A DNA stretch of 64,000 bases from Prorocentrum cordatum (GCA_963575745.1 CAUYUJ010017853.1:158404-222403); one strand, 5' to 3'; shown: positions 1 through 11,346, numbered from the stretch's first letter. The notes: generated from the sequence alone by a model not told the origin. A program made the numbers and translations.

Positions 1-383
1 TCCTACGAATCCGCAAGAGCGCGCGGGATGAAATTTTGACATTTTTTTTTGAAAAACCATTGGTTTTTTGATGTTTTTATGTTAAAATCGCTACGAAAAC
101 TAAGGTTTTGGAAGGATTTCGTCTTGCGCGCGCGAATGTCCACTTTACCTTATTTTTTGCAAGGGATTCTTGAAGTTTGGTTATGTTAGAACAAGAAATG
201 TCCACTTTAGCTTATTTTTTGCAAGGGAAAACCGATCGTAACAACACAACCGGATCTGGATCACATCGTTTTGCCTGAGACTTCCTCACGAAAATGATGA
301 AAATGTGGCTGCGGCCTAGGCGCGGCGGGGGGGCCGCGCACCAGGGGTCCCAACAATAATTATTCTTTAGAAGAAATAATGTT
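1..383. other. AT-rich stretch with a 32-bp direct repeat
   Basis: No gene is visible. A 32-bp sequence containing GTCCACTTTA and TTATTTTTTGCAAGGGA occurs at 135-166 and 197-228 with one mismatch. The surrounding sequence is AT-rich compared with the rest of the window. Confidence 0.6.
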
Positions 384-384
384 C

Positions 385-448
<64 letters not shown>
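384..448. repeat. (CAA)n microsatellite
   Basis: About 21 perfect CAA units. Shorter CAA-rich stretches follow to about 490 and recur at 2285-2320 and 3060-3100. Confidence 0.95.
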
Positions 449-889
449 CACTGACGACACCAACACCAACAACAGCAACAGCAACAACAACCTCAATCCC
501 ACCAGCCCTTTGGGCGTGAGTGGTTTAGGGAGCTCTCTCTGTCCTCAACCCCCCTTCTTCCCCTTCGGGGAGGGGTTTACCCCTCCCCCTCCCCCCTCCC
601 CCTGGGCCTGGAGAGGGAGCCCCGCGGGTCGTCAGAGGGGTCTTTTTCGACTCCTGGGAGGGCTAATCAACGACGACCCTCACGAGGATTCTGGCCCCGA
701 CGGGGGGATAGAGATAGGCCCCTCTCCTCTTATTTGGAGCCAAAAACATTGATTTTACTAGGGTTGTGGCCCCATGTTGGCCTTCTGAGGGGGCAGCGCT
801 CATCGTCCTTCATAGCAAAACCATTGATTTTACGAAGGTTTTGGGCTCAGTTTGTCCTTCTCGGGGGGCAGCTCTCATTTGCGCTTCTG
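449..889. other. No gene seen; C/T-rich low complexity
   Basis: The sequence is pyrimidine-rich and then mixed. No frame looks like a protein. The segments at 735-760 and 820-845 share a CATTGATTTTAC-type phrase, so a short dispersed repeat is likely. Confidence 0.5.
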
Positions 890-1125
890 AGGAGGTCGCA
901 AGAGGCCCCAAGATGGCCCCAAGAGGCCCCCAGGAGGCTCCCAAGATGCCTCCAAGAGGCCCCCAAGAGGCCCCCAAGAGACCCCAAGAGGCCCCCAAGA
1001 GGCCCCCAAGAGGCCCCCAAGAGGCCCCAAGAGGCCCCAAGAGGCCCCCAAGAGGCCCCCAAGAGGCCCCCAAGAGGCCCCCAAGAGACCCCAAGAGGCC
1101 CCCAAGAGGCCCCACGAGGGGCCCG
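889..1125. repeat. CCAAGAGGCCC minisatellite
   Basis: About 20 units of 10-11 bp (CCCAAGAGGCC and variants) run head to tail. Related CCAAGACGGCCC phrases return at 42150-42640, 45945-46110, 46370-46720, 56810-57680 and 59655-59830, so this belongs to a genome-wide low-complexity family. Confidence 0.85.
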
Positions 1126-1505
1126 AACGACTCACACCAGGACGAGGGGCCCGAACGACTCACACCACGAAGAGCCCGAACGACTCACACCAGGAGGAGG
1201 GGCCCGAACGACTCACACCAGGACGAGGCGCCCGAACGACTCACACCACGAGGAGCCCGAACGACTCACACCAGGACGAGGGCCCCGAACGACTCACACC
1301 ACGAGGAGCCCGAACGACTCACACCAGGAGGAGGAGCCCGAACGACTCACACCAGGACGAAGGGCCCGAACAACTCACACCACGAGAAGCCCGAACGACT
1401 CACGCCAGGACGAAGAGCCCGAACGACTCAAACCACGACGAAGAGCCCGAACGACTCACACCAGGAAGAAGGGCCCGAACGACTCACACCAGGACGAGAG
1501 GCCCG
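1120..1505. repeat. 25-28 bp minisatellite, about 14 copies, two alternating subtypes
   Basis: Units share CCCGAACGACTCACACCA. They end either in GGACGAGGGG or in the shorter CGAGGAG form, and the two forms alternate in the first half of the array. Absence of stops keeps several frames open, so the open frames here are not taken as genes. Confidence 0.85.
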
Positions 1506-1614
1506 GAGATATGCGGGGGCAGGCGGAAACACGCCTGAAAAACACGACTGTCGGCATGCTTCGCAAGAGTTGCTGTTTTGAGATGGGCTGGTGGGGATAC
1601 GCGAAGCGTGAAGA

Positions 1615-3650
1615 ATTATTTAAGACTGCTCGCCTTTTTATCTGCACGCGTGCCACTAAACACGTAAATCCCAAACCCTCGATGCCCGCCCTCTTCGTCT
1701 TCGATCGTATCCCTTGGGGGTACATATGTCTTACCTGCATCGTGTACTTCATGCAGCCCTACCGCAAGGGAAGAGAGGACGGATGGACGGAAGGGACACA
1801 GGGGTAAGGAGGAGGATGGAGCACGAGAGAGAATAGCAGGAGGGTGGCTCGGAGCAGAAAACACGTGGCAGAACCAGACGGGCAGATCGGGCGGGTGGAC
1901 CCTGACGGGCAGGTCGGGAAGGCGGCCCCAGGCGGCCAAGTCGAGCAGGCGGGTTGCTGAAGCGTGTGTCCTGCATGAATCGCAAGGCAATCTCAAGCGA
2001 CAGCGCGATTACCAACTAAACCGTGAGGAAATCCACAACGAGAGCGCGATTCCTGAGTGTCGAGGGCGCGGCGTCTGAACAAATTGTGAGAAACCACGCG
2101 GGAGCGCGATTTCTGCATAGCATGTGAGGAAGTCCCGCACGAGAGCACGATTTCTGTATATATCGTGAGGAAGTCCAGCACAAGAGTGCGATTAAGGAGT
2201 ACATTGTGAGGCAGTGGTAGGCGAGAACCGCTGTTGTTGTAAACCCGGGGCCAATAACCAAATTCTGGGAGTATTCAGTGGTGAGAGTTCAACAACGACA
2301 CCAACAACAACAAACAATAATAATTCCAGGGCTGTTCGCTATTACCTGCTCGCGTGCCATTCAACACGTATTATTAACCCCAACCCTCGGTACCCGCCCT
2401 GTTCGTCTTCGATCGTACCCCTTTGGTTGTATAGCTTCCTTACCTGCCGCGTGCAATTGCTGCAGGCCCTGAAACACAGGAAGACAAAAACGGATGGAAG
2501 GGAGAGGGAGAAGAATGGAACACGGGATTAGCAGGAGGGGGCTAGGAGCAGAAAACACGTGGCAGAACCAGACGGGCCCATCGGACGGGTAGACCCAAAC
2601 GGGCGGGTCGGGAAGGCGTGTTGCTGAAGCGTGAATACTGCATGAATCGCCAGGAGAGCTCGAGCGACAACGCCATTCCCAAATAAATCGTGAGAAAGGC
2701 CAGAGCGAGAGCGTGATTCCTGGGTGTCGAGGGCGCGGCGCCTAAATGAATTGCGAGGACGTCCCAAGCAAGAACGCGATTCCTGCACACATCGTGAGGA
2801 AGTCCCGCGCGAGAGCGAGATGTTGGATCACTTTGTGAGGAAGTGTCAGGCGGGAGCCGCTGTTGCTATAGATCGGGGCCCAGTAAGCAAGTTTGGTGGC
2901 ACCAAGTTCTCCCTGTTCTAAAACCCCTATTATAATGTAAGGAAAAAATGCGAGCCCCGAGGACGAACTTCAATTCAACAATACAATTGTTATCGCAAGG
3001 GGCGGGTCAACACGAATTATTTATTCGTTATAATAGTTATTCAATAATAACAAAAATATAAACAACAACACAAAAAGCAACAACAACAACAACAAGGACG
3101 CGGACGACAACAACCACAGGTAACCACAATCAGTTCGAGACTGTTCGCTCTTTATCTGCTCGCGCGCGATTCGACACGTATATCCTAAACCCTCGATGCG
3201 CGCCCTCTTCGTCTTCGATCGTGCCCCCTTAGGGGTATACCTTCATTGCTTGCAACGTGTATTCCGTGCAGCCCCTGAGGCAAGGGAAGAGAGGACGGAG
3301 GAAAGAAAGGGACAAAGGGCTGGCGGGTTGCTGAAGCGTGCATGCTGCATGAATCGCGAGCAAGTCTCGAGTGATAGCGCGATTCCCAAATGAATCGTGA
3401 GGAAATCCACAGCGAGAGCGTGACTCCTGAGTGTCGAGCGCATGGCGCCTGAATCAAGCGCCAGGAAGTCCCACACGAGAGCGCGGTTCCCCTATACACT
3501 GTGCGGAAATCCCGCACGAGAGCGCGATCTGGAAATACACTGTGAGAAAGTATCAGGCGGGAGCCGCTGTTGTTGTAAACGGGGGCCCAACAACGACGTT
3601 TGGCGGCACCAACTGCGGGGGAGTTGAGCGGATCAAACACGGGTCTTGCG
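1615..3650. repeat. Three tandem copies of a 0.5-0.7 kb unit
   Basis: Copies lie at about 1615-2280, 2328-2930 and 3140-3650. Each begins with a TTCGTCTTCGATCGT-containing block, passes through GGGTTGCTGAAGCGTG and a nested series of roughly 40-bp repeats (GTGAGGAAGTCCCGCACGAG, GAGCGCGATT), and ends with GGGAGCCGCTGTTGTTGTA or a close variant. Divergence between copies is high enough to suggest an old array. No protein is supported. Confidence 0.75.
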
Positions 3651-3671
3651 CGAGATGACGCAGCGACCTTT

Positions 3672-3830
3672 GAAGGGGCCCCAGGACACACAAATAAATA
3701 CACACAAATAAACATATTCCCCATATGTTCCTATATTTTCTGGGTTTTTGTCTTCCCCCCCACTTCCCATATTTTCCCATATTTTCCTGGGGATCGACGA
3801 TTAGTTGTGTCTGTGTGTTTTTTTCCCTCC
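3672..3830 (+). mobile_element. Dispersed element FB2, copy 1
   Basis: Shares GGGGCCCCAGGACACAC, ATTCCCCATATGTTCC, CCCACTTCCCATATTT and GTGTCTGTGTGTTTTTT with copies at 18008-18105, 41815-41945 (inverted) and 43005-43355. In the last copy the first half is present in both orientations, so the family is foldback-like and non-coding. Confidence 0.7.
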
Positions 3831-4019
3831 TGAACCTTACGCGGCGGCTTACGCGGGCCGCCAGCGCGCTCCGCTACGCTGCAAGCGAGGGCGCCCACGC
3901 GCGACCTTGCGAGGGCAGCGTGCGCGCCGATGTCGGCGCAGACGACCCCGTGACTTATTTTTTGTGTCGCTCAGACGTCTCTCGGGGGACCCAGCCTAAA
4001 ACAGGGCGGAGATCGGGAT

Positions 4020-4175
4020 AAATCGCTCCAGAGCGTTCTCAGAGCGCTGGCAGAGCGTTCCGGAGCGCTCTGGAGCGGCCGCGGCGCCCAGTACATCCTC
4101 CAAACCTGCCGATCCTCAGAGATTTCGAGTTATCCCGATCCGATATTGTCCCGATCTTCGCGTCGTTTTACAGAA
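4020..4175 (+). repeat. Dispersed repeat D3, copy 1
   Basis: Contains AGAGCGTTCCGGAGCGCTCT, GGCCGCGGCGCCCA, TCAGAGATTTCGAGTT and CCCGATCTTCGCGTCGTTTT. The same order is found at 32170-32335. The GAGCG-rich start is itself palindromic. Confidence 0.75.
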
Positions 4176-4389
4176 GTCCCTCGGGGGAGCCTCCCGCGAC
4201 GACGAGAAGCCTCCAGGAGTCTCCCTGGGGATCCAGCCGCGACGACGAGAAGCCTCCAAGGAAGGCCCCGCAAGAGACGAGACTGCAGAACACACGGAAG
4301 GCCAGGACGGGCCGCCGTTGCCTCGACTAGATAGACCTCCCCCGATCGGACACAATCACCTCCGACGCCGTGCTGCTGAACACCTCCTT

Positions 4390-4455
4390 CGGGTACTCCT
4401 CCTCCTCCTCCTCCTCCTCTTCCTCCTCCTCCTCCCTCTCATCATCATCATCATC

Positions 4456-4517
<62 letters not shown>

Positions 4518-4575
4518 GATCATCATCATCATCATCATCATCATGATCATGATCATGATCATGATCATGATCATG

Positions 4576-4624
<49 letters not shown>

Positions 4625-4645
4625 CCATCATCAGCATCATCATCA
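4390..4645. repeat. (CTC)n followed by (ATC)n with ATGATC interruptions
   Basis: A CTC tract (about 4396-4440) changes to ATC triplets, with a central ATGATC hexamer block near 4535-4575. The poly-Ile and poly-Met frames on the two strands are artefacts of this tract. Confidence 0.95.
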
Positions 4646-4883
4646 TGTTGAACAAAAGGTCCCCCACAACTCCGAACTCCTTGGCACCTTCTTCATCCCC
4701 ACCGGCTCTTTACCGGTCCCGCGGGGCCACGGGGGGGCCACGGATACCCGCCGTGCTCCTTGAGAGCCGACGCCGCGACAAACATTGGAGCACGTCGAAG
4801 CATCGCCACGAGGAGCCCCAGACCCCGTCAGTCTGCGGCACGGTTCGATCCGTATCGATCTGTGATGCCCCCGGAGCCGAAGC

Positions 4884-5078
4884 TCGGGTCGGGCGAAAGG
4901 GGGGGATAGCAAAGGGAGGGTTTGAGAATCAGCTCACGTAGCTGATTTTCCCGGCGCCTCCAGGCGCAGGAGGCGGCTATGTATCGAGGAATGGGCCCCT
5001 CGGTGAGGCCGAAACCAGCTGCATGCAGCAAATTTCGTAACCCCCCCTTTCCCAATCCCCCCCTTTCGCCCGGCCCGA
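4884..5078. mobile_element. MITE family M1, copy 1 (about 195 bp)
   Basis: Terminal inverted repeats are TCGGGTCGGGCGAAAGGGG on the left and the complement CCCCTTTCGCCCGGCCCGA on the right. The interior carries AATCAGCTCACGTAGCTGAT, GGCGCCTCCAGGCGC and CCAGCTGCATGCAGCAAAT. Nearly identical copies lie at 43608-43804 and 52008-52203. It is too short to encode a transposase. Confidence 0.85.
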
Positions 5079-5448
5079 GAAACTGGAGCAAGATCGCCCG
5101 GTGCGAAGCAGCTGACACGCCTGGAGTCTTGAGCGGCGAGCGTCTCCAAATCCACGCCCTCGCGGTATGAACGCGGGGGCGCGCGATCCCGCGGACGCGC
5201 GGTCGCACAAGTAATACGCTCCGCGCGGGGCATCCGCGCACAGAAAAAAACCGTATCGGCGGTGTCGCGCGGCCCAGGGCGTGGCCCACGGGTCCAAATC
5301 CTCTTGGGGAGACCAAGCGGTACCGATACCGCCACTCCCCTGACCTCTCCCCGGCGCCCTCTGCCGAGGATTTGGAGGCGAATCCCGCGGGCGACGAAGG
5401 CCTCCCCAGAGCCTCAGGAGGGGGCACACGGTCGAAGTGTAGCGTTAG
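5079..5448. other. No gene seen; GC-rich
   Basis: About 370 bp of GC-rich sequence with overlapping open frames on the minus strand, but no recognisable motif and no repeat partner noticed. Confidence 0.4.
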
Positions 5449-5604
5449 GTCGGGCATGTCCCACTACAGGCGAATCTAGGACGAAAAGTAAAACATGTAA
5501 GAAAAAAATCAAACATATTCAAAATACTCAACAAAATCGTCCCACGCTATTGTTTGACTATTTTGGAAGATTCCTCCTGTAGGGGGACGTGCCCGACTTA
5601 AGGG
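5449..5604. mobile_element. MITE family M2, copy 1 (about 155 bp)
   Basis: Inverted ends: GTCGGGCATGTCCC on the left against GGGGGACGTGCCCGAC on the right. The AT-rich interior contains AAAATCGTCCC and TTGTTTGACTATTTTG. It is related to 19523-19712, which has the same ends and interior. Confidence 0.7.
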
Positions 5605-5689
5605 TAGCGGTATGAGTACCATTCCCCCTTCTGAAGCCTAGATTATTTGGCACCCGCCTTCGTCGAGAAAAAAGCACACGTCCGAGCGA

Positions 5690-5920
5690 TGCCACGTCTT
5701 TTGAGCAGGGACCGACTGTCCTGGTATTCCTATTGGAATGCTACGACATGTTCTTAGAACCCCCCTAACAATACACAGTATTCTAGAACATAAAACAGCC
5801 GCTGCCCGAAATCAAGACACAGCACCCAGCCAGAATCGCTCCAGAAACATGTCGTCGAAACCCCAAAGAAAGCGCTGAGAACATTGCCTGGTGGGTGGGC
5901 CCATAGGCACGCCAGGACGC
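5690..5920 (+). repeat. Dispersed repeat D2, copy 1
   Basis: Contains GAGCAGGGACCGACTGTCC, GCTACGACATGTTCTTAGAA, GAGAACATTGC and TGGTGGGTGGGCCCATAGGC. Matching order is seen at 22552-22760 and 50011-50225. The motif GTTCTTAGAAC is palindromic and recurs inside the copies. Confidence 0.7.
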
Positions 5921-6650
5921 CTCGCCCTTACTCGAATCATAGGCGCAAGGGGCCCGCACACCGCGGGCCCGTCCTTGCGGCAGCGCCGGCCCGGGCGTGC
6001 GCGGCACCCAGGCCTCGCGGCGGGCGCGGCGCCCGAACCCGACGTCGGCGCAGCGCGCGCACGCCGGGGGAACGGCAGTCAGGGCCAGACCTGGGCCAGA
6101 AGAGCAGATTCCAAGAACGCAGTGGGGGCCTCGACCACAAGAGACCTCCCAGAAGAGGACCAGCCCTGAGGCCCCAAGGCGCCCATGGCTTTGCAACAAA
6201 CCCGCTGCAGCCCAAGAAACCCAGGGCACCCTGAAGGCAAGCAAGGTGTTTCTTGGCATGGGTTGCCACTGCATGAGACCCCCCGCTGGCCAACCTGACC
6301 AAACTTCGGCCAGACCTGGGCCACAAGAGCGTCCTTCTCGGAGTTTGCGAAAGGTGCCCCATGGCCCAAGGTGCCCGTAGTTTTTCGTTTTATTTTGGAG
6401 CCCCTGCGGCCCTCTGGGTCTCGTGACCATTCCTCAGGAGGCCGTGCGGGGCCTCCTTGGAAACCCTGGGGCAACCTTGGCCCAGGGGAACTTCTAGCAA
6501 CACCCAAAGGAACTTCTAGCAACACCCGACCTTTCTCAGAACATAAGACCCTCCGCCGGCCGGCCAAGCTGAACAACCTTCGAGGGGGACCCCCCCCAAG
6601 GATGCACAACGATTACATCGGCAACCCTGGTGCGAATCCGATGTACACCG
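5921..6650. other. No gene seen; GC-rich
   Basis: High-GC sequence with several overlapping open frames on both strands and no domain I can recognise. A short direct duplication (CAAAGGAACTTCTAGCAACA and neighbours) occurs near 6485-6525. Confidence 0.4.
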
Positions 6651-6653
6651 CCG

Positions 6654-6752
6654 TGCTGGCAACCCGCAGCGCCGAGGGCGCCAAGGGAACGTGCGGCACC
6701 GACGCGCTGGCAACCCGCAGCGCCGAGGGCGCCAAGGGAACGTGCGGCTGCG
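6654..6752. repeat. Two-copy direct repeat of about 44 bp
   Basis: GCTGGCAACCCGCAGCGCCG followed by AGGGCGCCAAGGGAACGTGC occurs at 6655-6698 and again at 6708-6751, essentially unchanged. Confidence 0.85.
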
Positions 6753-7669
6753 CACCGTGATGGCCCTTGCCGCGTAATTTCACGGTCCTTATGATTGGAT
6801 GGGCTGTTTTAAAACATCCGAATCGGCGCTGTGCAACCGCGAGGTCAAACCCTTTTTTTTATCAAACCCGAAACAATGCGTACTTCACCCGTGCTCAAGC
6901 GATCCTGCTCTTCGCACGCATGCCCGGGCTCACTTGCGCCCATGGTCTCGCCGCCCGGCCAAGTGCCACCCTCGATGTCAAGACACACATGCAGTACCTC
7001 CTCATCCTCGTGTTGTTCCTGTCTACCTTCTGTGACCATCTCATCATCGCCGGCTTCCTACGCCCTGCCTTCGACCGCCGCCGACGTCGGTGGAAAAACG
7101 CTGGCTGGTCGCGCGTCGTCACCACTTCCAAGGACAACGCGGAACTCAGTCCATCCTGTCCAAGGTCCTCGCAGCCCCCCTCCCACCTGAATGCTACCCA
7201 TTGTCGGCCACGTCACCCATCTCACCTGTGTTCTGACAGATGACATACGCTCGTCTCTCACTGCTCAGCCTCAGACGGGTCTCGCGCCTCAGCCTGTAGG
7301 CCCCAGACGCATATTTTTGTTCTGATATCACGGCGCCGTCGAGTTAGCCCGTCTTCCAATGCCGAATTGCCGATCCATGCGTCTTCCCTGCCCTCGCCCT
7401 GCCCGGCGCTGACGGGCCCCGCCCTCGCCGGCGCCCGGATCGTCTCGCCGCTCGTTCCCGGGAGCTCTTGCACGACATTCCGGGCAATGCGGCGCGCGCG
7501 CCATCTGACGCCTGGGCGCCGACCCCATGGCAACGCAAGCCTCTGCAGCAACCCGCCGGGCCACGAACGGCCTGGCATCAGCAGTCGAGCCCCGGCTAAG
7601 AACCACCATGGGCGATGCCGCCCTGGCTTTGACGTCGGCTCCAACAGCGCTGGGATCCAGTTGCCACGG

Positions 7670-7990
7670 TCAGAAAGCGCGCGTTCTGTGGTCGCTTGGA
7701 ACGGGGGGGGACTTGGAACAGGACCCCCCCCTCCCTCCCGCCCTCCAGTCTTGCTCGAGGTCGCTGCTTCCGCTTTCAGGAAGATTGTCCAGGCGCGCGG
7801 CGGATTCCCCACGCTCGGGCAGCGGCGCGTTGAACTCACGCCCTCGGCGCCCCTCACGTGCCGTTTTCCCTTCCGCATCAATGGCGAATTCGTCGATGAG
7901 GGAATGCGCGCAGGCAACCAACCAAGGTGCGGGCGATTGCTCCTCCCCGAACTCAGCTTTGCACTTGTCGCCAGAAGCAACCTCCGACCT
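7670..7990 (-). pseudogene. Integrase fragment of a retrotransposon
   Basis: Read leftward from about 7990, the frame contains APWLVACAHSLIDEF then DAEGKTAREGRRGREF and a PERGE motif. This matches the pattern in dinoflagellate retrotransposon integrases, where a PWLVxHAA-type helix is followed by DGKT, a RLRG-like motif and EFGE. The catalytic D,D,E core expected just upstream (higher coordinates) is not recognisable, and the frame dissolves into low-complexity Gly/Ser-rich sequence downstream. The fragment is therefore a relic. I saw no start codon that makes sense for an independent gene. Confidence 0.55.
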
Positions 7991-8621
7991 CTGGATTTGA
8001 CCTGTTATGGTTCTAAGTATCGCGAACGCCCTAAGTCTAAGTCACGCGAAACTTTGCGGCCTCCGCGCGCGTCGCGATGACTGACTCACCACCGCATTTG
8101 AGGATTGGCGTCTCACGGCTGGTGGAGCCCGACATCACGTGTCGGACTGGTCCGATTGAGTACGGACCCCTTTCCCTTCCCAAGCAATGCGCGGCCCTAG
8201 GTTAACGCGGCACCCAGGCAAAGCATAACTCCAATGGGGTTGCTCACCACGTGTAGATGATTGAAAACACAGGCGCGCCCTGTCTCCTTGATCCCACGCC
8301 GCGTTCGAGCGCCCCTTTTCCTGGCCCACCCCCCTAACGGGGCGGAAGCGCGAACTCCGACGTGGCAGATGCGCGTCGCAATGTAATTCGACTTCCTCTC
8401 TGCTCGGCCGCGAGTCGCGCGCGGCCCCCCTGGGCGCTCCGGCATCGCCTCCTAGAATCACACCCAAGACGTCACTAAACTCACAGCCCCCGCCCCCGCC
8501 CCCCGCCAACCTGGTCGCCCTCCACATGCGCGCTGGCGCGATTTATGATTGGGGCCAATAGGCTCAGCTGGACCATGTGGAGGAGGTCCGCCATGACAGT
8601 TCCCCACCTGGGAAGACTCCA

Positions 8622-8785
8622 AACTCTCTTTCTCTCTCTCTCTCTCTCCCTCTCTCTCTCTCTCTCCCTCTCTTTCTCTCATGTTTTTGTTTTCTCTCTC
8701 TCTCTCTCTCTGTCTCTTTCTCTCTTCCTTCTCTCCCTCTCTCTCTCTCTCTTTTTCTTTCTCTCTCTCTCTCTCTCTCTCCTCT
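8622..8785. repeat. (CT)n microsatellite
   Basis: About 160 bp of CT dinucleotides broken by short TTT and ATG interruptions. The poly-(Ser-Leu) and poly-(Arg-Glu) frames on the two strands come from it. Confidence 0.95.
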
Positions 8786-9183
8786 AACCCTCTCCTCCGT
8801 TCACGCCCCCTCTCGACGCGAAGCTCCATTCGGGCCTCGGATGGTGAATTGGAACTTGCCGCCCTTTTCCTGGAGCGCCGTCCCTCGCCGCGCTGCTTCG
8901 CGCTCAAGGCAACAACGGGGTCGCCCACGCTTGACTCGGCCCAAAACTATTCGACCTCCCGCTCCGACAACGTCGCGCGCAGACCCGGCTGCCTTTCCGG
9001 CGTCGGCTACCTGCGCGGGCACGCTCGCTGCAGACCCCTCTGCTTTCCCACAATAATTCGTTCCCCATGGTTCCTAATGACTGACCCGCTGTCTGCGCTG
9101 CGCTGCCTGCCGCCCCCGGGGGCCCCCGCGGGCGCAACGGCGATTTGGGCGCCAGAAATTGTCGCGGAACAGCGGGCACAAGG

Positions 9184-9340
9184 TCCGACAACAAATGCTG
9201 TCCCACACCAACATCGGCCGCTGTTGGGCAGGCGGCCTTCTGTCTCAAATAGACGCAGGCCGCGGCGGCGCGGACAGTGAGTACATTTTCAAAATGCGCG
9301 GGAACTGCTGTGGGGCATCGCACCCTGGTCTTTCCGTGCT
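9184..9340 (+). repeat. Dispersed repeat D1, copy 1
   Basis: Shares ACAACAAATGCTGTCCCACA, CGGCCGCTGTTGGGCAGGCG and ACGCAGGCCGCGGCGG with copies at 14166-14324, 21031-21165 and 50915-51080. The best-preserved copy has the perfect palindrome CAACAGCGGCCGCTGTTG. Confidence 0.8.
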
Positions 9341-9699
9341 CACGTCGTTCGCTCGTGCCGAGGTGAAGCGGGCCCCTTCGCTCGAAATGCCAATCGCGAT
9401 GTGGGGCTCCGCAATCTACGGCAACGACCATCTTCGTCGCGCCCCTCTCCTGGCCCCTCTGATACTGGTTCGCCGATAACTTCCATGTCGGGCCCATTCG
9501 TTTCCACCCGCTACGTTCTGGCGCATTTGCGCATTGAGCTGTTCTAGAATTTGAGGCTCCCTGCGACTCGGTTACCCCAGTTGGCGCCTTGGCTGCGCCT
9601 GGCGCTGCCCTCCTGTGGCGGGCGCCCCATCTGGATCCCCCCAACTTCGCCCCCCTGTTCCTCCTCTCTGCGCCCTGGAACTGCACCATCCATTCCTAT

Positions 9700-10520
9700 G
9701 CTCCTTTAAGCGGCTCCGGCGCTGCGACGTGGCTCGCGCCTCCACCCGCGTCCATAGTCTCGCCCACCCCGACGCCGTGGCATCCTGGCCCCTGTAGGGG
9801 CTGCCCCTATATTTGCGGCCCCCACCCGTGCCCCCTGCCGCCCCTCGACCCGGGGTGGTCTCGCTGGCGCCCCTGAGGCAGCGCGCTGCGACGTGGCCAT
9901 TCTCGCCGAAGTTCTAACGCCCCCCCCCGCCGATCGACGCAAATCCCACCTAACCCCCCCATTCCATCTTGCGGCTTGGTTCCCGTGGCAAACTCCTGAG
10001 GGATACCCTTTGCAAGCTCCTGTGACGCAGCCCCCCAGGGTGACCCTTGCCGCCCCTTTGCCCTCCCCTGTGCACCCGTGACTGTGATTCTTGGCAAACT
10101 TTGGCACCTTCGCATTTCCCTCGTCCACCTCCTTGCCCACTGGCGTTTCCTTTCGAGGCGCAGTCTGCGGCGGTGCGTCCATGTCCTTCACGCGTATAAC
10201 ACATGGCCCTTTTTTTCCTTGCCTTTGTACCTTCCTCCGCGTCGCCATCCTCACTCGCGTCTTCCCAATTCCAAATCCACCAAATTGCAGATTCGCCATA
10301 AAAACCGGACCGGTTCTCGTTCTTGCCACAGCCCCCATCATCTGCATCGTTGACGCGGCCAATGCCCATGGAGTCCTTGCTTTTTTTGGCGTAGGCAGCA
10401 AGTCTATTAATACAATTACGGACTTCTTTCCCGCAGAGGATGGGTTACTGGTGGGTGCCAGTGGTGAAAGATGCTGTCGTGTAAGATCTGTCCTGCAGCC
10501 ACTCGTCAAACCCATCACCT
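9700..10520 (-). pseudogene. Gag-like fragment with degenerate zinc knuckle
   Basis: One minus-strand frame (10369 to 9950) contains CYTREGHGRTAADC at about 10201-10160. This looks like a CCHC knuckle (CxxC-x4-H-x4-C) in which the second Cys is lost and the His is shifted. It follows a Lys/Arg-rich stretch (KARKKRA), as knuckles in gag proteins usually do. A second minus frame overlaps and remains open for 270 codons. Several frame changes would be needed to restore a gag protein, so this is scored as a remnant. A chance Cys/His arrangement is possible. Confidence 0.4.
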
Positions 10521-10692
10521 ACGTGGGCCATGATGGCCCCAAAATCAGTGACCCTGAACGGTGAAGGCAATGAGCATGCACTCCTGTAGTTAGATACTCT
10601 GCGAGCGCACTCCACTGTTCCAGTTGTGTCGCCACGTCGTTTGCATCTGAAACTGTTTAATGGATGCATGGCCAGGCTCATTCTGTGTTTAG

Positions 10693-10931
10693 AGGCCGCC
10701 TAGATGGGGTCCGAGTAGATGGGGTCGGAGGGTCGCGCCGCATCGGCGATACATCGGCGATGCATCGCCAATGCATCGCCGATGCACCAGCGATGCATCG
10801 GCGACGTCAGCGATGCATCGGCGACGCCAGCGTGGGGAAACACGGGCTCCACATCGAGCCGCATCGGCGATGCATCGGCGATTCGGCGCGATCCTCCGAC
10901 CCCATCCGCTCCGACCCCATCTGGGAGGCCT
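10693..10931. mobile_element. MITE family M3, copy 1 (about 239 bp)
   Basis: Inverted ends read AGGCCGCCTAGATGGGGT on the left and ACCCCATCTGGGAGGCCT on the right, each extended inward by a second GATGGGGTCGGAGG block. The interior is many CGGCGATGCATCGGCGAT palindromes. Related copies lie at 18457-18695 and 51588-51804. TAGA flanks both sides if the element is taken to end at GGCC, a possible 4-bp target duplication. Confidence 0.8.
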
Positions 10932-11346
10932 AGAGTGTTACAATGCGCCTCGTGTAACCACCGACGACATTGTTGTATATAACAATCATTTATATCTACA
11001 TATATATATATAAATGAATACATGTGCTGATACATAAAATACATACACACATACGTATACAACAATGTATGTTCATATGGCTTTGGTGGGCCATGAATAA
11101 CCGATCCCCCTCCGGGCAAACCATAGAGCTGCCCCGTGGATCGGGCTAATGTGTCATTTGACAAACAAATCCTCGCGCAACGTAGCATAATCGTCATCAT
11201 CGCGTTTGTAATAACATGTGGCGTTGTCTTTTTCTCTTTTGTTGGTTACGCTATATAGTGTATGTATTCACTCATGATGGACCTTCCGCTCAAACTTGTT
11301 ATCAAGTCGTCCTCTTAGTTATCGGGCAACGCCACTACCCATGGTT
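10932..11346. other. No gene seen; unique AT-richer sequence
   Basis: Contains an AT/ATAC-rich patch (10975-11070) and otherwise unique-looking sequence without a convincing frame. Confidence 0.4.

Larger units (their letters stand above)
6760..10520 (-). mobile_element. Decayed LTR-type (copia-like) retrotransposon
   Basis: Two protein landmarks lie on the minus strand in the expected order. A gag-like zinc knuckle lies at about 10160-10201 and an integrase fragment at about 7670-7990. The intervening frames are broken, with no full-length gag-pol frame. A CT microsatellite (8622-8785) and a D1 repeat (9184-9340) sit inside. I could not find long terminal repeats or a reverse transcriptase active site by eye, so the element ends are approximate. 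The family assignment rests on resemblance to dinoflagellate copia-type polyproteins and is inference. Confidence 0.5.

Noticed and set aside
4318-4941. Poly-Ile / poly-Met frames suggesting membrane proteins
   Set aside because: They are encoded by the (ATC)n microsatellite.
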